From Parcubacteria group bacterium (lineage in GTDB: Bacteria; Patescibacteriota; Patescibacteriia; Magasanikbacterales; GCA-002688135): a DNA stretch of 36,862 nt. This document shows positions 29,912 through 35,412 of this stretch, in pieces. The stretch covers positions 1 through 36,862 of the forward strand of contig NZCD01000036.1 in assembly GCA_002688135.1 (NCBI GenBank). The letters run 5' to 3'. Position 1 is the first letter of the stretch. The number at the start of each line of letters is the position of its first letter. A program made the position numbers and the translations under genes. The notes beneath the pieces are model-generated. The model saw only the letters and a program-made list of their open reading frames with translations, did no database searches and had not been told where the DNA came from.

Positions 29912-29968
29912 ATGCTGACGTATGGCATTATCCAGCTGGCCGTTCTGGTCGGTGCCGTCATCCTGTAG
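29912..29968 (+). CDS. Island micro-ORF 2: 18-residue hydrophobic peptide
   Basis: MLTYGIIQLAVLVGAVIL, a single predicted membrane helix. An ATG at 29906 touches the Shine-Dalgarno AAGGAG (29900-29905), so ATG 29912 is the better start. It lies between pseudoknot PK2 and element E2. Confidence 0.55.
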   Translation: MLTYGIIQLAVLVGAVIL

Positions 29969-29982
29969 TGGTGGCGGTCGGG

Positions 29983-30056
29983 GGTGTCCGGGTTTACGAA
30001 CCGGACACCTCTCCAACTTGGAAGCCTAGTCAATTGACTCGGCTTCCGTGAGGAGA
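29983..30056 (+). promoter_or_regulatory. Two-hairpin element E2
   Basis: Hairpin 1: GGTGTCCGG/CCGGACACC (9 bp). Linker TCTCCAACTT. Hairpin 2: GGAAGCC-t-AGTC / GACT-c-GGCTTCC, then GTGAGGAGA. TCTCC (30010-30014) pairs with GGAGA (30052-30056). The next coding start is 36 bases further on and has its own Shine-Dalgarno. Confidence 0.82.
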
Positions 30057-30092
30057 CAAAAGAAGATCTTTGTATAAATACAGCCAGGAGAG

Positions 30093-30347
30093 ATGATGGA
30101 GCAGGAATTGATGAATTTGGTGGTGGTGTTGGTTCTGTGCTGGTTCTGTCTTGGGGCGATCGCTCACATGATCGGAGGACAGAAATGGGCAAATAAAATC
30201 TGGCGATGGCCGTTCAAGATGATCGGCAAGATCATCCGCTGGACGTTCGTTCAGATCAGAGCTCTCATTCGTGAGGCTTTGAGCGGGCTCTGGAATGCTT
30301 TGCGAGGACGCAGAGGTAACCAGAACAGCCAGCGTGATAACCCGTGA
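30093..30347 (+). CDS. Island gene 2: small membrane protein with basic amphipathic tail
   Basis: 84 residues. An N-terminal membrane helix (MNLVVVLVLCWFCLGAIAHM, residues 7-26) is followed by a Trp, Lys and Arg-rich stretch with WPFKMIGKIIRW and an Arg/Asn-rich end. The CCAGGAGAG Shine-Dalgarno fits ATG 30093. The PFKMI segment is echoed by PFKLMI in the next gene, so the two are likely distant paralogues. Function is unknown. Confidence 0.72.
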   Translation: MMEQELMNLVVVLVLCWFCLGAIAHMIGGQKWANKIWRWPFKMIGKIIRWTFVQIRALIREALSGLWNALRGRRGNQNSQRDNP

Positions 30348-30376
30348 GTCTCACAGAAAGAGATCTCTCACAAAAC

Positions 30377-30447
30377 CCGCGAGCAGCAGGTGCAGCTCGC
30401 GGATCCAAAGAGATTTCGCAGCATGAGGTTGCGAAGTCATGAGGAGA
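30377..30447 (+). promoter_or_regulatory. Two-hairpin element E3
   Basis: Hairpin 1: CCGCGAGC/GCTCGCGG, nearly the same as in E1. Linker ATCCAAAGAG. Hairpin 2: TTCGCA/TGCGAA, then CATGAGGAGAC. The lower stem is only TCC/GGA here. Confidence 0.75.
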
Positions 30448-30482
30448 CACAGAATTCACAATACGATGCAGGGGGAGAGATA

Positions 30483-30662
30483 ATGGGCAGTGTGACAGGA
30501 TTTTTAGTGGCATGGTTCGGAATTTCAGTGCTACTGGCAGGGGCTTGTCATCTGCTCACACTGAACTGCTATTGGGGAGAGATCTTCATAGTACCATTCA
30601 AACTGATGATCTGGGCAGTAAAAGCTATCGGAGCTCTGCTCTCGATCGTAGTTCTCAAATAA
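30483..30662 (+). CDS. Island gene 3: 59-residue membrane protein
   Basis: Two hydrophobic segments: VTGFLVAWFGISVLLAGACH (residues 4-23) and, after PFKLM, IWAVKAIGALLSIVVL. The start ATG 30483 is chosen because GGGGGAGAG lies six to seven bases upstream; the frame is open further 5' but without such a site. The PFK motif in front of the second segment parallels island gene 2. I do not recognise a family. Confidence 0.7.
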   Translation: MGSVTGFLVAWFGISVLLAGACHLLTLNCYWGEIFIVPFKLMIWAVKAIGALLSIVVLK

Positions 30663-30718
30663 ACCAAACTGGCAGCGGCACAAGCTTCTGCTAGAAACTT
30701 CACAAAAAAGGAGAATCC

Positions 30719-30793
30719 ATGGGAGTCATTGAGATCGCTGTGGTGGGTCACGCATTCGCGTGTATCATCGGCGCCGTCTTCTTCTACTGCTAG
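30719..30793 (+). CDS. Island micro-ORF 3: 24-residue membrane peptide
   Basis: The peptide starts MGVIEIAVVGHAFACIIGAV and ends in aromatic residues and Cys; it is one predicted membrane helix. AAGGAG lies six bases before ATG 30719. It follows gene 3 after 56 bases without a two-hairpin element between them. Confidence 0.6.
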   Translation: MGVIEIAVVGHAFACIIGAVFFYC

Positions 30794-30810
30794 AAGTAAG
30801 GCAATTCGAG

Positions 30811-30901
30811 GGTCTACGGATCCTCACAACGCAGTCCCGAATCATGATGATTCGGGGCTCCAACTCGGAAGCGCAATATGTGTTGCGCATCTGTGAGGAG
30901 C
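30811..30901 (+). promoter_or_regulatory. Two-hairpin element E4
   Basis: A lead-in GGTCTACGGA..CACAACGCAGTC is shared with E5. Hairpin 1: CCCGAATCA/TGATTCGGG (9 bp). Linker GCTCCAACTC. Hairpin 2: GCGCAA/TTGCGC, then TGTGAGGAGC. GCTCC (30857-30861) pairs with GGAGC (30897-30901). Confidence 0.82.
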
Positions 30902-30926
30902 TATTTAACAAAGAGGAGAAGATAGA

Positions 30927-31832
30927 ATGAAGAGGGCTTTTCTGATCATCGTAATTACCTGCGCGACTGGCGCAGGTTTCGGATGCGAGGCTGATACCTC
31001 GGGCGAGAGCTCGTCCGCAATCCAGCAGCGCCAAAAGAAGGCGCCACGCGCCAATCAGGAGACGGCCAAGCCTGTCGCAGCGACGAAAGTCGTCGCCAAG
31101 GTCTCGGAGAATCCGGTTCACCCGCCGCCGCCAGTGGTGGTTAGGGCACAAGAGCAGGTAAAGGCGAAGGAAGATCCGAAGCCGTCGGCTACGGATCGAA
31201 AGTTTGCACAGTGCATGCAGCCGATCAAGAGATCGTCCCTGACGGATGAATTCAGAAGTCACGGACGCTCCGAGCACCAGAAGTTGATGTACAAGTACTC
31301 GGACGTCTCAACGCGTTTTCATGCGTGCGGTGCGATCTTGAAGGCCTATCTGAAACTTCGAGGCGGGGGTCACGACGACAGATTCGTTATGACAGAACGG
31401 TCTGCTCCGTTGTGGGCCGACGCCAAAGGACAGCGGAAACGCATCGTTGGAGACTACGTCCAGACCACCTATGCTGTGTTGACAGCAGAAGGCATTCTGG
31501 AGCCACTACTGGAGGAGATCGACTCCGGTCTTGGGAAGCACAGTCTCGTGACGAATCTGGTCGAGGTGATCGAAGATGAGAACCTAAAGTTGGACGACGT
31601 CCAGCAAGGCCTGACAGCCAGCACGCTTGCCAAGCTATACATTTCCTCTGTGAGGGAGTTGTACAACTACTGGGAGTCCAAGGGTGCACCCAGGGAAGGA
31701 GACTTGGATGTGCTGATATACACGTTGTGTGATGCGGTCGACGAGTTCGACAGTCACGCAGCGCCGACGCACGGGCTGACAGAAGGTCAGCTTAAGAAGC
31801 TCAATTGTGGTCTGGTCGAACAAGGAAGCTGA
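30927..31832 (+). CDS. Island gene 4: exported, possibly lipoprotein, 301 residues
   Basis: The N-terminus MKRAFLIIVITCATGAGFGC is a signal peptide; Cys20 could be a lipidation site, although GFGC is a poor lipobox. A Pro, Ala and Lys-rich linker with PPPPVVV (about residues 25-85) leads to a helical domain of 200 residues containing YSDVSTRFHACGAILKAYLK and other Leu-rich helices. Four Cys are in the mature part. GAGGAGAAG sits before ATG 30927. I do not recognise the domain. Within the island it is the only large protein, and presumably acts outside the membrane in which the small products sit. Confidence 0.8.
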   Translation: MKRAFLIIVITCATGAGFGCEADTSGESSSAIQQRQKKAPRANQETAKPVAATKVVAKVSENPVHPPPPVVVRAQEQVKAKEDPKPSATDRKFAQCMQPIKRSSLTDEFRSHGRSEHQKLMYKYSDVSTRFHACGAILKAYLKLRGGGHDDRFVMTERSAPLWADAKGQRKRIVGDYVQTTYAVLTAEGILEPLLEEIDSGLGKHSLVTNLVEVIEDENLKLDDVQQGLTASTLAKLYISSVRELYNYWESKGAPREGDLDVLIYTLCDAVDEFDSHAAPTHGLTEGQLKKLNCGLVEQGS

Positions 31833-31848
31833 CCCAAATGTTTCGTAG

Positions 31849-31940
31849 GTCTACGGACTTACACAACGCAGTCGCGAGCCATCATGGTTCGCGACTCCAA
31901 TTCAGATGCTCAACGTAATATTGAGCATACGATAGGAGTC
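31849..31940 (+). promoter_or_regulatory. Two-hairpin element E5
   Basis: The lead-in GGTCTACGGA..CACAACGCAGTC matches E4. Hairpin 1: GTCGCGAGCC/GGTTCGCGAC (10 bp, one G.U). Linker TCCAATTC. Hairpin 2: ATGCTCAA/TTGAGCAT (8 bp), then ATAGGAGTC. GACTCC (31893-31898) is complementary to GGAGTC (31935-31940), three of those bases being shared with hairpin 1, so the two pairings compete. Confidence 0.82.
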
Positions 31941-31950
31941 ACAATCAAAA

Positions 31951-31978
31951 ACCCTGACCCAGGGTAAAAGAAATGGGT
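31951..31978 (+). promoter_or_regulatory. H-type pseudoknot PK3 before the frameshifted gene
   Basis: Stem ACCCT/AGGGT (31951-31955 with 31961-31965), loop GACCC, A-rich AAAAGAAA, then TGGGT (31974-31978) pairing with loop ACCC. AAGGAG (31981-31986) and ATG 31990 follow. Loop and downstream strand change together relative to PK2. Confidence 0.68.
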
Positions 31979-31989
31979 ACAAGGAGACT

Positions 31990-32371
31990 ATGGTCTTTTG
32001 GATCAGTCGTCACGAACTTTCCCCGGCACAGACACAGGCCATCCTCGATTTGCACGGCGACGTGCAGGTTGAGCGACAAGCTCTAGTCTTTGACCAGGTG
32101 GACGGCTTGAAATCGTTCATCGAAACTGTCGGCAAGGACGATTTCGTCTACGCCGTGGCCGGTGCACCGCATTACTTGTCAGCTGCATTGAGTGGCTGTG
32201 AGTTCGGTTTTTTCCTCAATCCACCCGGGTCGGCGCGCTAACGGTACGTTCGGTCTTCACTGCGTGTTTCACGTGGTGACCAACGAGCTGGTAAAGGTCT
32301 GGGAAAATCCAGATCCTAACAGCGACGAGGGAGAGCGTCTCGATGTCAAAATCGAGCGCCCTATCCTGTAA
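31990..32371 (+). pseudogene. Island gene 5: frameshifted hypothetical gene
   Basis: The first frame (31990-32241, 83 residues) starts MVFWISRHELSPAQTQAILD and runs to FFLNPPGSAR. A plus-one frame continues without break as HPGRRANGTFGLHCVFHVVT to ERPIL and TAA at 32369-32371. Removing one C in AATCCACCC (about 32220-32222) joins them into a plausible 127-residue protein. I recall ISRHELxPAQ..GCEFGFF..HPG..A.GTFGL proteins from other Patescibacteria, unverified. Either a real one-base insertion, a sequencing or assembly error, or less likely programmed frameshifting explains it. Function is unknown. Confidence 0.7.
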
Positions 32372-32396
32372 ATATTGGCGTCGTGCGCATCTTAAC

Positions 32397-32457
32397 CTCC
32401 GAGAACAGCTCGGGGCTCCAACTCGAGTCGTGAGAATTCGCTCACGACCGTGAGGAG
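32397..32457 (+). promoter_or_regulatory. Two-hairpin element E6
   Basis: Hairpin 1: CTCCGAG/CTCGGGG. Linker CTCCAACTCG. Hairpin 2: GTCGTGAG/CTCACGAC (8 bp), then CGTGAGGAGA. CTCC (32416-32419) pairs with GGAG (32454-32457). Only a 14-codon ORF and the terminator follow, so this copy precedes no real gene. Confidence 0.8.
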
Positions 32458-32483
32458 ATATAATTACATAAAATGGGAAGAAC

Positions 32484-32511
32484 AAAAAACCGACCGAAAG
32501 GCCGGTTTTTT
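32484..32511 (+). terminator. Terminator of the GC-rich island
   Basis: AAAAACCG-a-CC / GG-c-CGGTTTTTT stem with a GAAA tetraloop and six T. It marks the right end of the island. Confidence 0.85.
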
Positions 32512-32539
32512 GTTTAATGGAAACAAGGTGACTTCATAA

Positions 32540-32568
32540 GACCCTTCGACTAAGATGCTCAGGATGAC
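32540..32568 (+). repeat. Palindromic repeat of the GTCATCCTGA..TCGAAGGGTC family
   Basis: Reads ACCCTTCGACTAAGATGCTC then AGGATGAC; the reverse complement resembles the unit at 25002-25028. It lies between the island terminator and the tRNA gene. Confidence 0.7.
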
Positions 32569-32609
32569 GAGTTGGTGAAGCTTGTGAGAATAAAAAGAGA
32601 GGCGATGAT

Positions 32610-32683
32610 TACCAGGGGGGAGGGTTGAACTCCCGACCTCAGGCTTATGAGTCCTGCGCTCTAACCAACTGAGCTACCCTGGT
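32610..32683 (-). tRNA. tRNA with CAU anticodon (elongator Met or Ile2)
   Basis: 74 nt. Acceptor ACCAGGG/CCCTGGT, D-arm GCTC/GAGC, anticodon loop CTCATAA, T-arm GGGAG-TTCAACC-CTCCC, discriminator A, no encoded CCA. The fully paired acceptor excludes the initiator. Positions 31 and 39 form an A.G mismatch under the anticodon loop. Methionine or lysidine-modified isoleucine identity cannot be decided from the sequence. Confidence 0.93.
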
Positions 32684-32740
32684 AGTCATTGTCTCTCTCT
32701 GATCTTTCGGCGATAAGTATAATAAAAAAGCACAAGATCG

Positions 32741-33691
32741 TCAACGTAGTGTCATGAGGACGATTTCTGGGGGATTGAATAGTCGGGCCCGCGGGCCAGA
32801 TTCACCTAGTCCTGAAGTTACCTGTAGTGTGGTTTCTCCCCACTTCGAGTTACCTTTGAATGTATTTCGTGGAAGTTGCGTTGGTCCTGGTTTTGCAAGT
32901 GGTCCAATAAAGGGCAAGCGAATCTGTCCACCGTGTGTATGGCCCGAAACAACCAAATCAACTTTATCTTGTGCGCGCAAAATTAAATCTGGATTATGAC
33001 TAATAACAATAGTTCGTTTAGATCGATCAGGTAAATCGATAGATTCAAAATCATCTGCTTCGCTCCAAATATCCTGTGCGCCTACAATATAAATTGGATC
33101 CTCATCAAAAAATTTCGCTACTGCATCTTCCAGTCCCAAGATATTCAAATCATTCAAAGCAGATCGTACATCATCAGCCTCCTCATAATTAGGCATGTGT
33201 TTTCCGGGAATGCCAACACGAAATGCATGATTACCTAAAACAGCTATGGTCGGTGCTATTAGGGGTAACTCGCCATAAGGTTCGATGTGATAGCGAGCCT
33301 CATTTGCATAATCTCCCAAGAAATAATCTCCAGCCATCAAAATTAAATCAGGCTCAAGTTCAGCAATTCGATTCACAACACGAGTAGAAAAATCTCTTTT
33401 TTTATATGGACCAACATGAGTGTCAGAAATTAACACAACTTTCTTTGGCACTTTCAAGGCTTTCTCTTCTGGAAAAGAATAATCATATTCACGCACTACA
33501 ATCATGCGCGGCTCGATAAAACTTCCATAAATCAAAATCAATCCTGGAATTAAAACTATGACAGCCATCAGCCAGCACGGATACGGCTTTTTAGATTTGC
33601 ATGAATTATGATGCAAAAAATATCCTGTCAACCAAAAGGACAATGCAATGCCTCCTAAAATAAAAAAGTCGAAAAAGAGTACTTGAAACAT
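32741..33691 (-). CDS. Membrane-anchored metallophosphoesterase
   Basis: 316 residues. Two N-terminal membrane segments (about 7-27 and 39-58) precede a calcineurin-type phosphoesterase domain with its metal ligands in order: LISDTHVG (Asp, His), MAGDY (Asp), LGNHAF (Asn, His), ISHNP (His) and SGHTHGGQ (two His). Such proteins of the YkuE type are membrane-bound, and some cleave UDP-diacylglucosamine or nucleotides; the substrate here is unknown. It stands alone between two tRNA genes, transcribed in the same direction as them. Confidence 0.9.
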   Translation of the reverse strand: MFQVLFFDFFILGGIALSFWLTGYFLHHNSCKSKKPYPCWLMAVIVLIPGLILIYGSFIEPRMIVVREYDYSFPEEKALKVPKKVVLISDTHVGPYKKRDFSTRVVNRIAELEPDLILMAGDYFLGDYANEARYHIEPYGELPLIAPTIAVLGNHAFRVGIPGKHMPNYEEADDVRSALNDLNILGLEDAVAKFFDEDPIYIVGAQDIWSEADDFESIDLPDRSKRTIVISHNPDLILRAQDKVDLVVSGHTHGGQIRLPFIGPLAKPGPTQLPRNTFKGNSKWGETTLQVTSGLGESGPRARLFNPPEIVLMTLR

Positions 33692-33759
33692 GAGGCTATG
33701 ATAAAGGATTTGAGGATTAGATTCAAATAAAAAATCGAGCCCAAAGACTCAATTTCTTA

Positions 33760-33832
33760 TTGCGGGGGTCGGACTCGAACCGACGACCTGGAGGTTATGG
33801 GCCTCCCGAGCTGCCAACTGCTCTACCCCGCG
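33760..33832 (-). tRNA. Initiator tRNA-fMet (CAU) with C33
   Basis: 73 nt. Acceptor CGCGGGG/CCCCGCA has the C1.A72 mismatch that defines bacterial initiators; T-arm GTCGG-TTCGAGT-CCGAC; no encoded CCA. Two points are unusual. The anticodon loop is CCCATAA, so position 33 is C rather than the nearly invariant U. The anticodon stem GGAGG/CCTCC has A-U instead of the first of the three conserved G-C pairs. Confidence 0.95.
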
Positions 33833-33901
33833 GGTAGGATCCTCGCATATGAGGATGCTATCCGCGATGTAGACCGATAATTATTCGCTGCTACTTTCAA
33901 C

Positions 33902-33937
33902 AAGCTGTCAGCTGTCAGATTTCAGCTGTCAGACTGC
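33902..33937 (+). repeat. Left inverted arm of the four-helix-bundle element
   Basis: Iterated words AGCTGTCAGCTGTCAGATTT then CAGCTGTCAGAC. It encodes the last residues (Gln-Ser-Asp-Ser) and the TGA of the minus-strand gene inside. Confidence 0.8.
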
Positions 33938-34287
33938 ATTTTACGAATCATGGTTGCGAGCATTTTTCTGATTTCAGTTAAAAGTTCAAAAACCCGATTG
34001 TAGAACTCTTCATTTCCGTACTTCAATTTTTTTGAAATTATAAGTTGGGTTTCAAGCTCTGCTACTGATCCAGAACTAATTCTTAGAAAATTTGTGTAGT
34101 CTTTTTTAGTTCCTCGCTGTCTTCCTTCTGCTATGTTACTCGGAATCGATACTGCACATCGCCGCATTTGGCTGACGAGTCCATACAATTCCGATTTCGG
34201 AAATTTTGTTGTTAATGTATAGATCATGCCAACAAGGTCTATTGCTCGCTGCCAAACAATTAATTCTCTGTGCGTCTTGATAGGCAT
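33922..34287 (-). CDS. Four-helix-bundle protein, 23S rRNA intervening-sequence (S23/TIGR02436) family
   Basis: 121 residues. The family pattern is clear: HRELIVWQRAIDLVGMIYTL, then FPKSELYGLVSQMRRCAVSI, PSNIAEG and SVAELETQLIISKKL, the four amphipathic helices. Related proteins are encoded in intervening sequences within 23S rRNA genes, where inverted arms flank the ORF; the DGR accessory protein Avd shares the fold. Here the gene is framed by inverted arms of AGCTGTCAG-type words (33902-33937 and 34290-34325), the left arm coding the C-terminus. No 23S rRNA or reverse transcriptase is nearby. The biochemical function of the family is not established. Confidence 0.9.
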   Translation of the reverse strand: MPIKTHRELIVWQRAIDLVGMIYTLTTKFPKSELYGLVSQMRRCAVSIPSNIAEGRQRGTKKDYTNFLRISSGSVAELETQLIISKKLKYGNEEFYNRVFELLTEIRKMLATMIRKMQSDS

Positions 34288-34289
34288 AT

Positions 34290-34325
34290 GTCTGAAAGCT
34301 GACAGCTGAAACCTGAAAGCTAAAA
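34290..34325 (-). repeat. Right inverted arm of the four-helix-bundle element
   Basis: The reverse complement reads AGCTTTCAGGTTTCAGCTGT then CAGCTTTCAGAC, matching the left arm in word composition and sharing the inner end TCAGAC. It stops directly at the tRNA-Leu 3' end. Confidence 0.8.
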
Positions 34326-34327
34326 AG

Positions 34328-34414
34328 TGGTACCGGGAGAGAGACTTGAACTCTCACGAGCTTGCGCTCATTGGATTTTGAGTCCAACGCGTCTACCAGT
34401 TCCGCCATCCCGGC
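34328..34414 (-). tRNA. tRNA-Leu (CAA)
   Basis: Type II tRNA of 87 nt including encoded CCA. Acceptor GCCGGGA/TCCCGGT (G1.U72), D-arm with GGTAGACGC, anticodon loop CTCAAAA, long variable arm GAGCGCAAGCTC, T-loop TTCAAGT. It is bracketed on both sides by word-iterated repeats. Confidence 0.96.
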
Positions 34415-34423
34415 CTAGAAAAA

Positions 34424-34545
34424 CTAGCTGTTAGCTTTTAGCTTGTAGCTGTTAGGAAAAGTGTCGCTAGAGGCGACGTATCAATATGTCGAGCTTCGCT
34501 CGACTCAATCCCTAAAAGCTAACAGCTCAAAGCTAAAAGCTACCT
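34424..34545 (+). repeat. Word-iterated inverted repeat, AGCTAAAAGCTAAC family
   Basis: Left arm 34424-34453 (TAGCTGTTAGCTTTTAGCTT, then GTAGCTGTTAGG) and right arm 34512-34543 (CTAAAAGCTAACAGCTCAAA, then GCTAAAAGCTA) are complementary. The loop has two perfect small hairpins, GTCGC/GCGAC and GTCGAGC/GCTCGAC. It lies between tRNA-Leu and the parA promoter; no gene is inside. Confidence 0.8.
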
Positions 34546-34578
34546 CCACGCGCATAAGTATAGCTACAGAGTGAATCA

Positions 34579-34608
34579 TTGTCAATAAAGTGACTAATTG
34601 TGTATAAT
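34579..34608 (+). promoter_or_regulatory. Promoter of parAB, near-leaderless
   Basis: TTGTCA (34579-34584), 18-bp spacer, TATAAT (34603-34608). The predicted transcription start near 34615 lies only about five bases before the parA ATG at 34620. Confidence 0.7.
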
Positions 34609-34619
34609 GTACTCAAGAT

Positions 34620-35390
34620 ATGTCACGAATAATCTCTGTTGTTAATCAGAAGGGGGGCGTTGGTAAAACAACGACATCCATCAACTTGGGTGCTTTTTTG
34701 GCACACATGGGAAAATCGGTTTTGTTGGTTGATTTAGATCCGCAGGCAAATGCAAGCGCAGGGCTTGGTATCAATCATAAAGAATTAGAATTTGGCATTT
34801 ATCATTGTTTGATTGGGGAGGTGCGGATGCCAGAAATTATTAGAAATACATCCATTCAAGGTTATCGAGTAGCTCCATCCACACCAGATTTAGCTGGAGC
34901 TTCGGTAGAGTTGGTAAATGCTGATCGAAGAGAATTTCGTTTGGCAGATGCGCTTGATGAAGTAAAACATGGCTATGATTATATTTTAATTGATTGTCCG
35001 CCATCGCTCGGGATGCTCACGATAAACGGTTTGATTGCATCAGATGAAGTTCTCATTCCTGTACAAGCTGAATACTATGCATTGGAAGGATTGGGGCAGC
35101 TCATGAATACGATTAAGCTTGTGAAAGAACATATCAAACCAGAACTTAAGATTTTAGGAACAGCACTCACGATGTACGACAAAAGAAATAAATTATCCAC
35201 AGAAGTCATGCACGAACTGTACAAGTTTTTCCCAGATAAGATTTTCAGATCTGTTATTCCACGAGCAGTGCGATTAGCAGAAGCTCCAAGTTTTGGACAA
35301 TCAATTTTAGAATATGACCCGCGATCAAAAGCGTCGAGTGCATATCACAGGCTCGCAAAGGAGATCGCAGAAACCCAAAGGTGGGAATAA
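34620..35390 (+). CDS. parA: Chromosome-partitioning ATPase ParA (Soj)
   Basis: Deviant Walker-A ATPase that forms a gradient on the nucleoid to segregate ParB-parS complexes. 256 residues, no DNA-binding N-terminal extension, as in chromosomal Soj proteins. Motifs: NQKGGVGKTTTSINLGA (residues 9-25), VDLDPQANAS (A' box) and DYILIDCPPSLGMLT (Walker B). The C-terminal IPRAVRLAEAPSFGQSILEY followed by YDPRSKASSAY is characteristic. parB follows 135 bases downstream, behind a word-iterated hairpin. Confidence 0.97.
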   Translation: MSRIISVVNQKGGVGKTTTSINLGAFLAHMGKSVLLVDLDPQANASAGLGINHKELEFGIYHCLIGEVRMPEIIRNTSIQGYRVAPSTPDLAGASVELVNADRREFRLADALDEVKHGYDYILIDCPPSLGMLTINGLIASDEVLIPVQAEYYALEGLGQLMNTIKLVKEHIKPELKILGTALTMYDKRNKLSTEVMHELYKFFPDKIFRSVIPRAVRLAEAPSFGQSILEYDPRSKASSAYHRLAKEIAETQRWE

Positions 35391-35407
35391 CCGCGAAGCG
35401 GAATGAC
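35391..35407 (+). repeat. Partial palindromic repeat after parA
   Basis: CCGCGAAGCGGAATGAC: one half of the GTCATTCCGC...-type repeat with a CCGC/GCGG core, directly after the parA stop. Confidence 0.55.
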
Positions 35408-35412
35408 CAAGT

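Noticed and set aside
32261-32277. parS-like TGTTTCACGTG
   Set aside because: The first 11 bases match the parS consensus, but the second half (GTGAC) does not, and it lies in coding sequence of the frameshifted gene about 2.4 kb from parAB; probably chance.
29205-32514. The GC-rich island as pure contamination or chimeric assembly
   Set aside because: Cannot be excluded without reads, but the DGR-like gene at 17490 has the same base composition and Shine-Dalgarno style deep inside the ribosomal region, and a local promoter and terminator bracket the island, so genuine insertion is at least as likely.
32473-32517. 14-codon ORF after element E6
   Set aside because: Its codons coincide with the terminator hairpin of the island; it is most likely a by-product of that structure.
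33922-34287. Four-helix-bundle gene as the Avd accessory protein of a DGR serving the 17490-18101 gene
   Set aside because: The sequence follows the common S23/TIGR02436 pattern (VWQ, LYGL, SIPSNIAEG) rather than what I know of Avd, and no reverse transcriptase is next to it; the link is not supported, only the fold is shared.
34136-34408. Minus-strand ORF beginning MAELVDALDSKS across tRNA-Leu
   Set aside because: Its start is the well-known false translation of a tRNA-Leu gene; it overlaps the tRNA and the four-helix-bundle gene in another frame.
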